A stretch of 64,000 bases of DNA from Gonocerus acuteangulatus (GCA_946811695.1 OX328128.1:78857606-78921605); one strand, 5' to 3'; shown: positions 1 through 10,518, numbered from the stretch's first letter. Translations and numbers: made by a program. Notes: a model not told the origin generated them from the sequence alone.

Positions 1-240
1 TGTGTGTCAAAATCGGTCAAACGGTGTGTACTTGTATAAGGAACAAACAGACAGACAGACAGACAGCTGATAGACAATTTAACCTAGCCTATGATTTTCC
101 CCGTATCAAGACCCATCTGTGTCTCAAGTTTGGTCAAAATCGGTCAAAGTGTACGGATTTGTAAGAGGAACAAACATACAGACAGACAGCTGGTATAAGA
201 TTTTTACCGAGCCTATATGCGTCTAATTGTTTCTTAAAAC
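1..240 (+). repeat. GACA-tailed interspersed repeat, two tandem units, 5' end off window
   Basis: Two units of roughly 120 bp share the phrases GGTCAAAATCGGTCAAA, AAGGAACAAACA and a run of CAGACAGACAG. The same unit recurs at 7.9-8.4 kb and 38.76-38.97 kb. Short open frames here are only translations of the repeat. The layout resembles 3' ends of widespread insect non-coding retroelements or MITEs; the class is not resolved. Confidence 0.75.
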
Positions 241-510
241 ATCAAATATAGGTTCTTCATACCGGGACGATTCATTTGATACCCCACATCATGGGTTTCG
301 GACGGAATGATGGGTTTCTGAAGGAAGTACAAAACTGGCACGCCCCCACCCCGGAAGCGGAGTCAAACACAACTTTTCGCGATTTTACGATTCTTTCCTT
401 TAATAACGTCTTCATATCTATCTTCATGCAAAATTTCAAGTCTCTAGCATCATGGGAAGTGCCTAATAATTTTGATGAGTCAGTGAGTGAGTGAGTGAGT
501 GAGTCCTATA
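241..510 (+). repeat. Interspersed repeat segment ending in GTGA microsatellite
   Basis: The segment contains a conserved-looking stretch (ATGCAAAATTTCAAGTCTCTAGC) and ends in GATGAGTCAGTGAGTGAGTG. A related ending, with TGCAAAATTT followed by GTCAGTGAGTCAGTCAGTGAG, is seen at 60.48-60.89 kb, so this is probably the 3' end of one interspersed family. The 72-codon open frame across it resembles no protein I know and is taken as chance. Confidence 0.5.
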
Positions 511-599
511 AATCCCGATTTTCGATCGTTTATATCTCAGAAACTATTCGATATAGAATTATGAAAATTTCCAGTTTTACTAACATCTAGTAGAATAAT

Positions 600-734
600 A
601 CCTGTGTAAAATTTCATAACTTTATCTTTACCTGTTGGCTACTGTCAGTTTCCTGTGATTTGTGATGCTAATTTATTCCATTTCTTCAAGATGTACGTAA
701 CCGCGCTAAGATGACGCAGTTCCTGCGAGTCGGA
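600..734 (-). mobile_element. HL repeat, 5'-end fragment
   Basis: On the minus strand this begins at the HL 5' terminus (TCCGACTCGCAGGAACTGCG, with the first positions altered to TTCCGACTCGC here), passes through the inverted-repeat motif TTAGCGCGGTTACGTACATC and reaches a block also seen at 41.6 and 45.1 kb (GGAAACTGACA). The remainder of the element is not recognisable to the left. Confidence 0.7.
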
Positions 735-799
735 ATTTTTCAGTATTTAATTCACCAGACTTGTCAGTATTTAATACCACAGCCTTCCAGACGCTGAGA

Positions 800-928
800 A
801 CTTCAATTCTAAAAAAAAAGTAATAACTCTATAGATAGTTCATGATTATCGATAACTCCTATCGGTTATCATGTACTTTCGATATATGGATAGTAACTAT
901 CGACTATCGCCCATCCCTACTTACCAAT
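800..928. repeat. Possible hAT-type MITE terminus (GATGGGCGATA motif)
   Basis: The right edge reads, on the minus strand, TAGGGATGGGCGATAGTCG, followed by inverted TATCGATA-type motifs. Insect hAT MITEs often end in a GGGATGGGCGATA-like sequence. I do not see a clean partner terminus or an 8-bp target duplication, so this is tentative. Confidence 0.3.
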
Positions 929-934
929 CCTTAG

Positions 935-1256
935 TTAGTATTCCATACACCAGACATGGTCTCAGCCCCCCCCCCTCGAAATGTTCCCAGCCCCCTCCGA
1001 AATTATTTCCTATATACGCCCATGCCCTGACATCCTCGTAGAAACTACCTAATCCCATGAATTAAGAACTAACCAATCCTTGAAATATTCTTCTACTAAT
1101 TGCCCTGTTTTCGGAGCGAACGGAGTTGTTATTAAATCGTTCCCATGTAAGAGCTATTGATTTGCCTCTGGGCCGCGGTGTTTCGCTACAATATTAACTC
1201 TCTTCATTAACATAACACAGGCAAAGAGTTTAAAACACTCCCTCATTCCCTTCTAC

Positions 1257-1260
<4 letters not shown>
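935..1260. other. Unannotated stretch with C-tract repeat
   Basis: C-rich tracts near 966-1002 are followed by TATACGCCCATGCCC. A similar C/G-rich unit with TACGCCCATGG lies at 1960-2024, suggesting two fragments of one interspersed repeat. Nothing gene-like is visible. Confidence 0.4.

Positions 1261-1294
<34 letters not shown>
1261..1294. repeat. (TA)n microsatellite
   Basis: Uninterrupted TA dinucleotides. Open frames reading IYIYIY across it are artefacts. Confidence 0.95.
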
Positions 1295-1295
<1 letters not shown>

Positions 1296-2567
1296 TGGAA
1301 GTCCCGTATGGAGCTGTCATAGCTGTACAACAATAAAAACTCGTATATGATTTTATTATGTTTACAATAATTGTAATTATTTCCAATATGTTTTTCTGCC
1401 ATTAAAAAATGTGTGTACCTAGTGTGGGGAGGATGAGATATCATCATTATTGTGTGAAATTAAAGAATGTATTCAGAATTCTCCTTCACGCTAAAGCACA
1501 TTTATTGGTTTTGACTTAGAAATCAGAAAAAAAATAGATTCAAATAATTTTTTTTTTTCTAAAAAAACAGGGTACCATTTTAAAGCATATTAACCCTGGA
1601 GCACTAACCTTAATTCATCCTACACTATTACTAACCTGTGTATCAATTTGACGTATACACAGGAAAATGACTCAGAACTTGATTATGAGGGATATTGGAG
1701 AAATCTGTTGTTAAAAAAAATGAATATTTGTCAATATTTAATACATAAAAATACAAATTAAAAACATAAAACATAGAGCAACAAAAAATATGGACCATTT
1801 CCGGGGTATGGAATACTAACATTTGAAATTTGAACTTGAAATAGTTTTAACCAACTAAAACGCTTACACCAAAAATAAAATATTTTTTATGAACTAAGTA
1901 ATCTTATTTTATTTATTTTTGAAGGTTTAATGACACATCGTTTCCGATCACAAATATTTCGGGGGGAGGGGAGGGGGTGCTGCAGCCCCCTCACCCCCCC
2001 CCCCTTACATACGCCCATGGCCTTCCTAAAGATATAGTAACTGGAATAATAATAATAATAATAATAATGTATAATATAATATCCCAATGCCTTCTCGACT
2101 TTTAAAATATTTACTGTGTTAGCAATGTGGAATTTGCAATGATTTACATAATTAATTAATGGTGTAATTATATTTTAGGTGCTCGTTACTAACTCTTTGT
2201 CAAATTGGTGCAATTTATAATGAGTCTTTATTAATAACTATACGTCAGATGCTCGTATTACTAACGGTGCATGATAATGACGTAGAAAAATTTACGTGTA
2301 TTGCTAACCTCTACGTCAATTTGATGCACTGTCTTCTGGGAAAATCTAGGTTACACCTATCTAATCACTCGCTGAGAGGTGAAATCATGCTGGATGGGAC
2401 AGGAGGATTTGCTTCAGGAATAGGGGGGGGGGGGAGGCAGGCTCTACCCTCTTTTAACGGAAGAAAATGACAATTGATTTCATTCATATGCGTCAATATT
2501 ACGCAGGTTAGTGTTCCAGGGTTAAATCGGGTAGATTTTAAGGCGGAAGCAAACCTGTAAGTCTACA
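1295..2567. other. AT-rich intergenic DNA, no gene seen
   Basis: It contains homopolymer runs, an (AAT)n tract at 2047-2067 and the G/C-rich repeat fragment at 1960-2024. Short open frames (for example 2249-2470) have no recognisable domain. Confidence 0.6.
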
Positions 2568-2941
2568 AATAGCTGTTTTAGTAAATATTGAATAACTTAA
2601 GAATAGCTGTTTTAGTAAATATTGAATAACTTAAGAATAGCTGTTTTAGTAAATATTGAATAACTTAAGAATAGCTGTTTTAGTAAATATTGAATAACTT
2701 AAGAATAGCTGTTTTAGTAAATATTGAATAACTTAAGAATAGCTGTTTTAGTAAATATTGAATAACTTGAGAATAGCTGTTTTAGTAAATATTGAATAAC
2801 TTAAGAATAGCTGTTTTAGTAAATATTGAATAACTTAAGAATAGCTGTTTTAGTAAATAATGAATAACTTAAGAATAGCTGTTTTAGTAAATATTGAATA
2901 ACTTAAGAATAGCTGTTTTAGTAAATATTGAATAACTTAAG
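2568..2941. repeat. Minisatellite, 11 x 34 bp
   Basis: Eleven head-to-tail copies of a 34-bp unit starting AATAGCTGTTTTAGTAAATA. Only two substitutions were noticed: an A-to-G near 2769 and a T-to-A near 2860. There is no variable spacer between units. The near-perfect homogeneity implies recent expansion or ongoing homogenisation. Confidence 0.95.
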
Positions 2942-3214
2942 AAAACACTAATATCAATAGATCACATCTATATGGCTTTTAGGTAGTTTAGCTTTTAATT
3001 TACAAGGAAAGATTTTAATAACGGGTGTTTCTTATTGGAAATCTAATGTAATTCTACATACATAAATTATTCACAAATCCCAGAAACACAGTTTTTCATA
3101 AAAAAAAAAAAAAAAAAAATAGTATTTAAAATAGACAAAAGTTTGAGTAGCTCTGGTACATGTTGATCCACAATAATAACCTGGTTATAAGTCCATAAAA
3201 TAAAATAATGGACC

Positions 3215-3237
3215 TGGTGTCCTTTACCTCCGGGAAT
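3215..3237. mobile_element. Terminus of GAGGTAAAGGACACC MITE family
   Basis: GGTGTCCTTTACCTCCGGG matches the right terminal inverted repeat of the MITE at 55052-55415. No left terminus is obvious upstream, so this is a fragment. It sits immediately left of the pogo-like element, whose own end also begins GAGGTAAAGG. Confidence 0.6.
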
Positions 3238-3246
3238 ATATATATA

Positions 3247-4501
3247 GAGGTAAAGGTGGTAATATGAGCCCTGCATGTATTATGAGCCCCCTCAATATCT
3301 ATTCATACAGCGGGCTCACTTTGGCGGTGATAATTTTAAATGATAGTTCATTAAAGGCTCTCACCACTGGAGTGTTCTCACTCAGTTGCAGCAGATAGTT
3401 TTTGCGGAAAAATGGTTTATTTGTTTCCTTGATCTAAAAACCTTTGAGAAGTAAGTAATTAGCTTATAATTACAGTATATGTCCATTCAAAATCCATCTT
3501 GTTCCTTATTGACTAGTGTAGAGGACATTTCAGAGATTATTTCTGTGTAGATACAATGTAATTTTTCAAGTAAAAATGTGTCGTTATGCGTGTTCATATT
3601 CCAACATGGCAAGGGTTGTAAAATGAGCCCCCGAACTTAAGGGCTCCGTAATTTCCACAGAGTGGCTTACCAACAGCGTGAAAGAAATTGAATTGAGCTC
3701 CCATTCACAGGAGATGGTTTCATTGGAAGAGCTTGGTTCGACTACTTCATGAATCGCCACAAGAATGTTTTGTCTGTTTTGAAACCAGCTGCAACATCTT
3801 TTTCCAAATCTAATGGATTTAGCAATGAAGCAGTCGACAATTTCTTCGCTATCCAAGAAGCCGAGTACGCCTAACACAACCATCCAGCTGATAGGGTGTT
3901 TAATGTGGACGAGACTGGAATATCAGTAGTTCAAAGTAAAATCCCGCGAATCATTGGATTGAGAGTAAAGAACCTTTGTACCTCCGTTCATGATTTTCCC
4001 CCGGAAAAACATGGGCCTATTTTTATCAGATAACCTCAGAGAACTGTCTGTGCAACGCATAATCTGCGAAGTGTGGGCACAAAATGACTGCGCTGGATTT
4101 GACAAGAATGTTTACGTTTGTGATTTTTGCAAATAGAAGAGAAAGTCATCAAGGAATTAAATGGTTCCTTAATAACGCTTTCCAAATTACTTTATAAATT
4201 ATTTTCTACTTTGTAATGCATTTTGAAGATTTTGTAATAAATGAAAATGTCATACATAAGTCATTTTATTTCTCTCTCTTAGGGGCCCATATTACCAGCA
4301 AGAAAAGATTTAATAACAAATTGACATTTGTCAAATTTCTTTTTTTTTCATAAACTTAAAACTACCGAAGAAAGTTCTTATTTTATAAGTAAGTTCAGAA
4401 ATAATTGTAGTTAATGCTATGAGCGAATATTCTATAAAAACTTCATAGGCAATTACAAAAAAAGGGAAAAACAAAATGGGGGCTCATATTACCACCTTCT
4501 C

Positions 4502-4504
<3 letters not shown>
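3247..4504 (+). mobile_element. pogo-like DNA transposon, degenerate
   Basis: Imperfect terminal inverted repeats of 25 bp (22/25) occupy 3247-3271 and 4480-4504; the inner 19 bp are AAGGTGGTAATATGAGCCC on both ends. TA dinucleotides flank both sides, fitting Tc1/mariner/pogo target duplication. Internal copies of the subterminal motif ATGAGCCCC occur near 3290 and 3625. A broken transposase frame lies inside. The left flank is a short TA run and the right flank a long one, so insertion was into a TA microsatellite. Confidence 0.85.
3695..4136 (+). pseudogene. pogo/Tigger-like transposase remnant (DDE_1)
   Basis: Starting at ELPFTGDGFIGRAWF the frame shows the end of the CENP-B-like DNA-binding region (FMNRHKNVLSVLKPAATS), then a stop at about 3872, then RVFNVDETG at about 3900, the motif carrying the first catalytic aspartate of pogo-type transposases. 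Downstream, CEVWAQNDCAGFDKNVYVCD ends at TAG 4134-4136 and resembles the C-terminal Cys-rich PHD-like finger of some pogo-family transposases. The stretch holding the remaining catalytic acidic residues appears deleted, and the N-terminus is missing. It is not functional. Confidence 0.8.

Positions 4505-4558
<54 letters not shown>
4505..4558. repeat. (TA)n microsatellite, left half split by hAT element
   Basis: About 27 TA units lie between the pogo-like and hAT-like elements. The TA run resumes at 5976, on the far side of the hAT element. Confidence 0.95.
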
Positions 4559-4561
<3 letters not shown>

Positions 4562-5972
4562 TGATGTGGGGTGGGTAGGTAAATATAAATTGGGTATTTA
4601 CCCGGGTATTTACCCACAGGGAAGGTAAATACCCAAAAAGTGGGTATTTTCAGTTTTTGAGCTTGATACAACTTCTTTGAATATTTTTTGGTGCAAACAA
4701 GGACTGAAACTTACCAATTTGATCATAACAGCTTAATGAGCATTAATACTTACCCAGTAATATTTTAAAGAAAGTTAAAAGTCGCTCCGGGTATTTATGG
4801 GTATTTACAACTTAATGTATATCTATGAATTTTCATGATTACTTTTACAGTGGGGAAGGTTAATTAATTTTAAAAAGGTTTTAATGAAGCCTTTTAAATT
4901 ATTAAGGACTTATTTAAATTTTAAAAAAGGGCCAAAAACATTTTTAATGTTTATTATAATAGTTCAAAACCATTTTAAGTTAAGTTTAAGTTTGTGATCC
5001 TTGTTAATATTATTTGAAATTATGCTCATACAGTAGTAACAACATTACAGTAAGCGGAAATCCAGAAATGAAAAAGTAGCTTCTTGATGACAGAGTGTTT
5101 TGAGTCCGAGTTGGGAAACTAGTTAACATCCTTGATCCAATTGTTGAACTTATCACTGCCATTCAGTTAAATGCCCCTTTAATCCACACAGTTCATAAGA
5201 GATTTAAGAATTACTGAAAACTCTTCAGAAAGAACCCCAGAAGAAGAAACCCAGAATCTTCTCTTCAAAATACGGAGGAAAAACTTGTGCTGACTAAATA
5301 GGAGAAACGCATTCAGTTTGGTGTTGGAAACGCACATCTTGCTGCAGACTTGTTGAACTCTTCCATTTGTTTTGTGTGTGAATTAGGCAGAAGCATGGGA
5401 TTGAAATAAGTTGATCTTCGGAAAAACATAGCTGACTATAGGGACCAAGAGGGATTATGGCAAAGATCCTTTGTTTGGGAAGGTCTTGAAGACAATCACA
5501 AAGAAAATAATAAAATAAGTCCCATGTTATGGTGGACAGGCTTGAAAGGTACATGTGTTTTGATCAATGAGTAGGTAACTTAATTTGAGTTTTGAGAAAT
5601 TGAGATAATCCAAGTCCAAAGTTTTAACTGAGGCTACATTTTTGTGAATGCAGTACAGTAGTATCAAATTTAGGCAAACAACTTGTTTTATTGGTAGTCA
5701 GAAGGTCCATGGCAAATTTTCAGGTAATAATTTATTATTTATTAACCTCTCAGTGGTCCTATTTTTTATAATTTATTATTGTTTTAATAGTTTCTCAGTG
5801 TTGCAATAGCTCTAAACTGGCAAGATCCATGACATTTTACAATATTCGATTACTAAGTCGCGGTTTAGTTAAATACCTTAAATACCCGGGTATTTATGAA
5901 ATTGGGTATTTACCCTGGGTATATACCCTGGGTATTTACCCTTAAGAATAAATATCCGAGTATTTTACAACA

Positions 5973-5975
<3 letters not shown>
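4559..5975 (+). mobile_element. hAT-type transposon, degenerate
   Basis: The ends read CAGTGATGT and, inverted, CAGTGTTGT, the short CAGTG-type termini of hAT elements. Subterminal regions carry many direct and inverted GGGTATTTAC motifs (4593-4645 and 5876-5945), typical of hAT transposase-binding zones. The flanks are TATATATA on both sides, compatible with an 8-bp target duplication but not separable from the microsatellite. A decayed transposase C-terminal region lies at about 5130-5550. Confidence 0.8.
5130..5552 (+). pseudogene. hAT transposase C-terminal remnant
   Basis: Pieces in the plus direction, interrupted by stops and probable frameshifts, read VNILDPIVELITAIQLNAPL, then KRIQFGVGNAHLAADLLN, then NIADYRDQEGLW and ISPMLWWTGLKG. 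The order of these pieces, including the ADYR..G.W and WW-x-GL signatures, is that of the region before the hAT dimerisation domain. The catalytic N-terminal half and the dimerisation tail are not recognisable. Confidence 0.75.

Positions 5976-6032
<57 letters not shown>
5976..6032. repeat. (TA)n microsatellite, right half
   Basis: Continuation of the TA tract interrupted by the hAT element. Confidence 0.95.
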
Positions 6033-6040
<8 letters not shown>

Positions 6041-6164
6041 CTGCTTGCTCTCTAGTTGGGTCAAAAATGGAAAGATTTTATTAAAACCATACGAAAATAT
6101 TTTCTGTTAAAAGAAAATCGCATGATAAATTTCGTTTTAAAAATAATTGCCCTTATGGATTTTT

Positions 6165-6926
6165 GGGTCTTTTTGCGAAGACCACATCCAGTTACTTTTG
6201 AAGTAGCAGTAGTGATTGTATCAGTGATTTAGCGCATGCGCATAACTCTTTTGCCTTCCTATTGGAGGATTCCGATGACCAATTGCATTCGTTCTTGCTG
6301 GGAGTAAAGTAACCTTCAACAGTGAATTAGCTTTTGTTTATGAAAAAGCTCTGCTTATGTCCGTGAGAAAAATGAGTCTTTACCAATTAGTTCGCGATGA
6401 CAAAATAAAAGGGATTGGTTTCTTATTCGGAAAAATTAATGGAATCCTATTAATTTTAGCGAGTTGGATAGACTAGAGTCACTACAATTAATATAATTCT
6501 ATTAATTGCGAGTTGGATTGACTAGGGCTATGATATCTTCTTGAGCGAGCGGAAACGCATAGCATGTAATGCCTAATAAATATAAAATATCCAAAAAAGA
6601 GAGAGAGAAAAGGAATAAAATATGTTTGTTTACAAATAACATTGTTTGTTATCCTTCATAACCTGCAAAACAGTCAACTTTAATGCTTAATAACTTATTT
6701 CATAGTTGAGAGGATTGATTTTGATCATATTAACCTTTTTATTAATAAATATTGCTTGCCATTATCTAATATGAATTATAACCGTAGATAACGAGTCAAG
6801 AAGTAGTAGATAACCAGCAAAGAACCTATAAGCTCATCAGTAAGCTTATCAGCGAGTACGAGTAACTGTTATAAATCACTACTGCTACTTCAAAAGTAAC
6901 TGGATGTGGTCTTCGCAAAAAGACCC
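6165..6926. mobile_element. TIR element (MITE) with 53-bp perfect TIRs and 8-bp TSD
   Basis: Terminal inverted repeats 6165-6217 and 6874-6926 are identical over 53 bp and begin GGGTCTTTTTGCGAAGACC. The 8-bp direct repeat GGATTTTT flanks it exactly (6157-6164, 6927-6934). The 762-bp body has no convincing coding frame but shares a block (GAGTTGGATTGACTA and GAGCGGAAACGCATAGC) with the element at 9908-10518. An 8-bp duplication fits hAT, P or Merlin superfamilies; the GG terminus does not match the usual hAT end, so the superfamily is open. Confidence 0.9.
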
Positions 6927-6934
6927 GGATTTTT

Positions 6935-7774
6935 TTATATATTCATATATTGTTTTACAATCTTATTATATGTAAAGTATCTATTCTAAAGTATATTTCA
7001 TTTCCAAAAAATACGTTTGTTATGCGATATTTGATAGAGCATTCTGTAAGTTTGCTATTATGGCGCCAAAGATCTTGCTTCGCTTGATTTTACACGCAGA
7101 ACCTAAGAAACCCCCTAGAACTCTACTAAAAACCTGAAGTAGGAATCTCTAGAAGACTTGAGACATCAAAATAGGATAACTCAGCTAAGTTTGATTGTAT
7201 AAATCATTTCCGCCGGAGAAATCCTTACCGAGAATTTCAATGGCATTTCCTTCCTTCTATTTATTTATTTGATGTGTTCCGCCTCATTGGCTATCAACAC
7301 AAAGAACAGCATCTTCTGAACAATTCATTCTAGGAAATCAGCATAGCTTATGTAATTGTATAAAATTTTAACTGTAAAAGACTTAGTGTTCTTCGTTAAA
7401 TTGTACCTAGTATCTATGGAAGTATAATGTTATTTTTAAGTCAACAGTGCTTATTGCCATCAAATATGATTGTATAGTCCTGTGTTCTTGAGGTAGGTAT
7501 AAAACGAAAATATGATAATACATGTTTTATCTTTACACGTCTCTGATGTGAACTATAATGGTCAGTTACAATGGTTTGTATGTCTGTCAGTAAGGTGTTA
7601 GTACTTGGTAGTATGTCGGCCATATGCTGGTAGTCAGTTTGTAGTAGAAGCAAGTATAATTTCAATTTTTTATTTTAATTACATAACATCTTTGTATATT
7701 AACAACCCTTTTCTCTCTTATTTTTCCATTTAGATCCATTTTCGTCAGTTGATTTTCGTTTGTTTTGTTATCAA
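6935..7774. other. AT-rich intergenic DNA, no gene seen
   Basis: No domain or repeat structure recognised. The minus-strand frame 7441-7665 has no known motif. Confidence 0.6.
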
Positions 7775-8441
7775 CTAGCTGTTACCCGGCGTGCCATGCT
7801 ACACCTATTTTCTGCATCTATAAAAGCAAAAATAAATTAGAAACCAAATAATTAATATTAAAATCTAATAACGCAAATCTGTAACAATTTGGGTTCATTG
7901 TTAAGAACTCGTGATCTCCGAACTGTGAGTCATACACGATTTTAAACTAGCCTATGACCCTCCCCGAGGTCAAGACCTATTTGTGTGCCACGTTTGGTCA
8001 AAATCGGTCAAACGGTGTGGATTTGCATAATGAACAAACATACAGACAGACAGCTCGTAGAAATTTTTGACTTAGCCTACGAGTCTTCCTGTATCAAGAC
8101 CTACCATTATTCCAAGTTTGGTCAAAATCGGTCAAACAGTGTGTATTTTTATAAGGAACAAACGTACTGACAGATACCTGGTAGACGTTTTTGACCTAGC
8201 CTATGACCCTCCCCGTATCACGACCTACCTGTGTGCCAAGTTTGGTCAAAATCGGAAGAAGGGTGTGGATTTGTATAAGGAACAAACATACAGACAGACA
8301 GCTCGTAGAAATTTTTGACTTAGCCTACGAGACTTCCTGTATCAAGACCTACCATTATTCCAAGTTTAGTCGAAATCGGTCAAACGATGTGGATTTGTAT
8401 AAGGAACAAACAAACAAACAAATAAACAGACAGACACGTGA
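7775..8441 (+). repeat. GACA-tailed interspersed repeat with four tandem units
   Basis: It opens with ACTAGCTGTTACCCGGCGTG, a start-type motif also glimpsed at 59.33 kb (ACTAGCTGACTACCCGTGC). After it come four units of about 115-130 bp, each with CTAGCCTA or TTAGCCTA, a TTTGGTCAAAATCGGTCAAAC-like phrase and AAGGAACAAAC plus a GACA run. Overlapping frames at 7985-8493 are translations of the repeat. Confidence 0.75.
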
Positions 8442-8459
8442 TTTATATATATATATATA

Positions 8460-9329
8460 CAGTGGAACATGGATAATTCGAAATCGTGGTTAATTTGAAT
8501 ATTTCTCTCGGTCCCTAGAATTTAAGGCATAAACAATGTAAAAAAATCGTGGTTAATTGGAATAAAATTTTGGATAATTCGAATTTTTTTTTTCGAGTCT
8601 TAACCACTAACGGGAGATGCTCGATCTTAATTTTTTTTAAATATTGTCCTCTCGGGTAAGAAGGATAGTAAGATGCGGATGTAGGGGTTCCGGGACAAGA
8701 GGCGCAGCGATTCCATCTAGGAGAGGTAAAAAATTGAATTGTGTTGAATTGACATGGAATGACCCATAGTCTAGTTCTTGGAGTCTAGGAGTTCTGCAAA
8801 GTGGTGGGTCGTGCTTCCTCCCTTCCAGGGGTTGTAGTTACATACACCATCCTGTTTAATCCTAGAATTCCCTTCCACCATCCCTCTCAATTCTTATTCA
8901 GTTATAAGTGAGTCAGCGTCTAGATCTGTTGTATTGTTTGTGCCTTAAATTTCCTGTGTACAGCGCAGTTCAGTGACTTGAAAGTGAAAGTTGAAAAATG
9001 GAATAAAGAAAAAATCTGAAATTGCCAAGGACTTTAGAATTCCTCCTAATACTTTATCAACTTACCTGAAAAATAATGAAAAAATTGTCGCCCATGGAAA
9101 TGACTTTTTTCAAAACAATAGACTTTTATTTTTACTATTTTTATAAATTATTTAATACATATGGACGTAATTATCAATTTATGAAATATTTGTTTTTGTT
9201 TAAATAAAATGTGATAAAATATGAAATTCGAATTTTTACCTCTTTATTTTCAAAAACTTTTGTAATTCGAATTTTGGATAATTCGAACTTTTTTATCGGT
9301 CCCTAGAGGTTCGGTTTATCCAAGTTCTA

Positions 9330-9332
<3 letters not shown>
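8460..9332 (+). mobile_element. Tigger-like (pogo) non-autonomous element
   Basis: Ends read CAGTGGAACATGGATAATTC and, inverted, CAGTAGAACTTGGATAAACC, close to the CAGTAGAACCT-type termini of Tigger elements. TA lies on both sides inside TA-rich tracts. AATTCGAA-type motifs recur at both ends. The 873-bp body keeps only a piece of the transposase DNA-binding domain. Confidence 0.85.
9009..9104 (+). pseudogene. CENP-B-N type helix-turn-helix fragment of Tigger-like transposase
   Basis: Translation gives KKSEIAKDFRIPPNTLSTYL followed by KNNEKIVAHGND. The pattern K-S-E-I-A-K-D-F-x-I-P-x-x-T-L-S-x-x-L-K-N is the second helix-turn-helix region of CENP-B N-terminal domains in Tigger/pogo transposases. 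Everything after it, including the catalytic domain, is gone, so this is an internal-deletion derivative. Confidence 0.8.
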
Positions 9333-9366
<34 letters not shown>

Positions 9367-9385
9367 TTTAGTCACAGTGTTTGTG

Positions 9386-9580
9386 TTATAATTTGTCAAG
9401 TAAGTTAGTCTTCTGCAGGTAGTTAAATATTTGTCCTATATATTGGCTCCTATCACCTAGTACTTCTGTCATATTGTACGGTAAGTCATAGTTTTGTCTA
9501 AGTGTACATTCTGTCAGTAGGTGTTTTATGGTCAGTGTTGAGTTACAATTGTCACATTTCGGTCTCTCCTGTCTTACAAC
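9386..9580 (-). pseudogene. LINE ORF2 C-terminus (post-RNase H Cys/His tail)
   Basis: The minus-strand frame reads QERPKCDNCNSTLTIKHLLT then EC, a CxxC-x7-H-x4-C knuckle, and continues to a stop at 9386-9388 after NYLQKTNLLDKL. The same C-terminal signature follows RNase H in the LINE at 63.2-63.9 kb and is seen at 11.9 and 53.4 kb. Upstream coding sequence is decayed. Likely an I- or jockey-type LINE; the clade is inference. Confidence 0.8.
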
Positions 9581-9771
9581 TTCTACCCTACTATTGTTTC
9601 TTTTGCTTGAAGGCCATTCACAACGTGTTTGTTTGTTCTTAAAGATAACATAAATTGTTCTTGTATTTACGCACTGCCTCTGTCATCGATGCTAAATAGT
9701 AAATTTCTTTTAGGCACAATATCTCTAAAACGACTACCGCTTGGAGAGTCCTATCTTTTTCCAATGCACAT

Positions 9772-9835
9772 AGGACACTTTAATTAACATGTAGGACACT
9801 TTAATTAACATGTAGGACACTTTAATTAACATGTA
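9772..9835. repeat. Short tandem repeat, 3 x 21 bp
   Basis: Three copies of AGGACACTTTAATTAACATGT in tandem. Confidence 0.9.
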
Positions 9836-9907
9836 GGCCAATTTATAAAAAAATAGTTCGAAAATGGAAGCCTAATCCATTTATTTTAGGACTTCAATTT
9901 AATTTAC

Positions 9908-10518
9908 GGTACTTACGTATTAGCGTCAAAGCAGGTTAAAGAGCCGGGTCTCAGAGAACTGGATCTACACCGTGTCAGAGATCTGGATCAAGGAGACAAA
10001 TCAGATTTCGCCAATATGGCGACGGGATTATCAACGATTTAGGTTAACTAGAGTTTTGATATATCCTTTAGCTAGCGAAAACGCGTAGCACTTATATTAA
10101 TAGCATAATTGCTATGCGTTTCCGCTCGCTACGCTCGCTCAAGATTATATCTAAACTTTAGTCAATCCAACTCATTGATAATATAGACCAAGGATGGTTT
10201 TTCGCTGGATAATGGACTGATAAAGAATTTAGCATCGCTTCGAAACACTAGCTTTCATCCTTGCTATTCTGATGTCGCTATCTCGCACAGAAACTGAAAT
10301 CGCGTAGCAAAAAAAAAAAAGACAACAACAACAATTGCCTGGGTAAATAAAGCACAAATGAATTGCGTTAAAAAGACAAAGGGAACAAGATGGTTACTAT
10401 AAACACAATAGATGATATCTCTGAAAGTGATTGATCAATAGAAATGCGTTATCCATGATCCAGATCTCTGAACGAGACCCGCCTCTTTAACCTGCTTTGA
10501 CGCTAATACGTAAGTACC
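9908..10518. mobile_element. TIR element (MITE) with about 46-bp TIRs and 8-bp TSD
   Basis: Terminal repeats beginning GGTACTTACGTATTAGCGTC face each other at 9908-9953 and 10473-10518, with a single mismatch seen near position 37. The 8-bp direct repeat TAATTTAC flanks it (9900-9907, 10519-10526). The body contains GCTATGCGTTTCCGCTCGCT and AGTCAATCCAACTCA, the reverse complement of a block in the 6165-6926 element. The two are related families with different termini. No transposase is visible. Confidence 0.9.

Noticed and set aside
276..494. 72-codon open frame near the left end
   Set aside because: It lies in an interspersed repeat and ends in a GTGA microsatellite translation.
2568..2941. 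CRISPR-like regular repeats (also 43651-43974 and 62476-62563)
   Set aside because: Units are contiguous without variable spacers and the genome is eukaryotic, so these are minisatellites.
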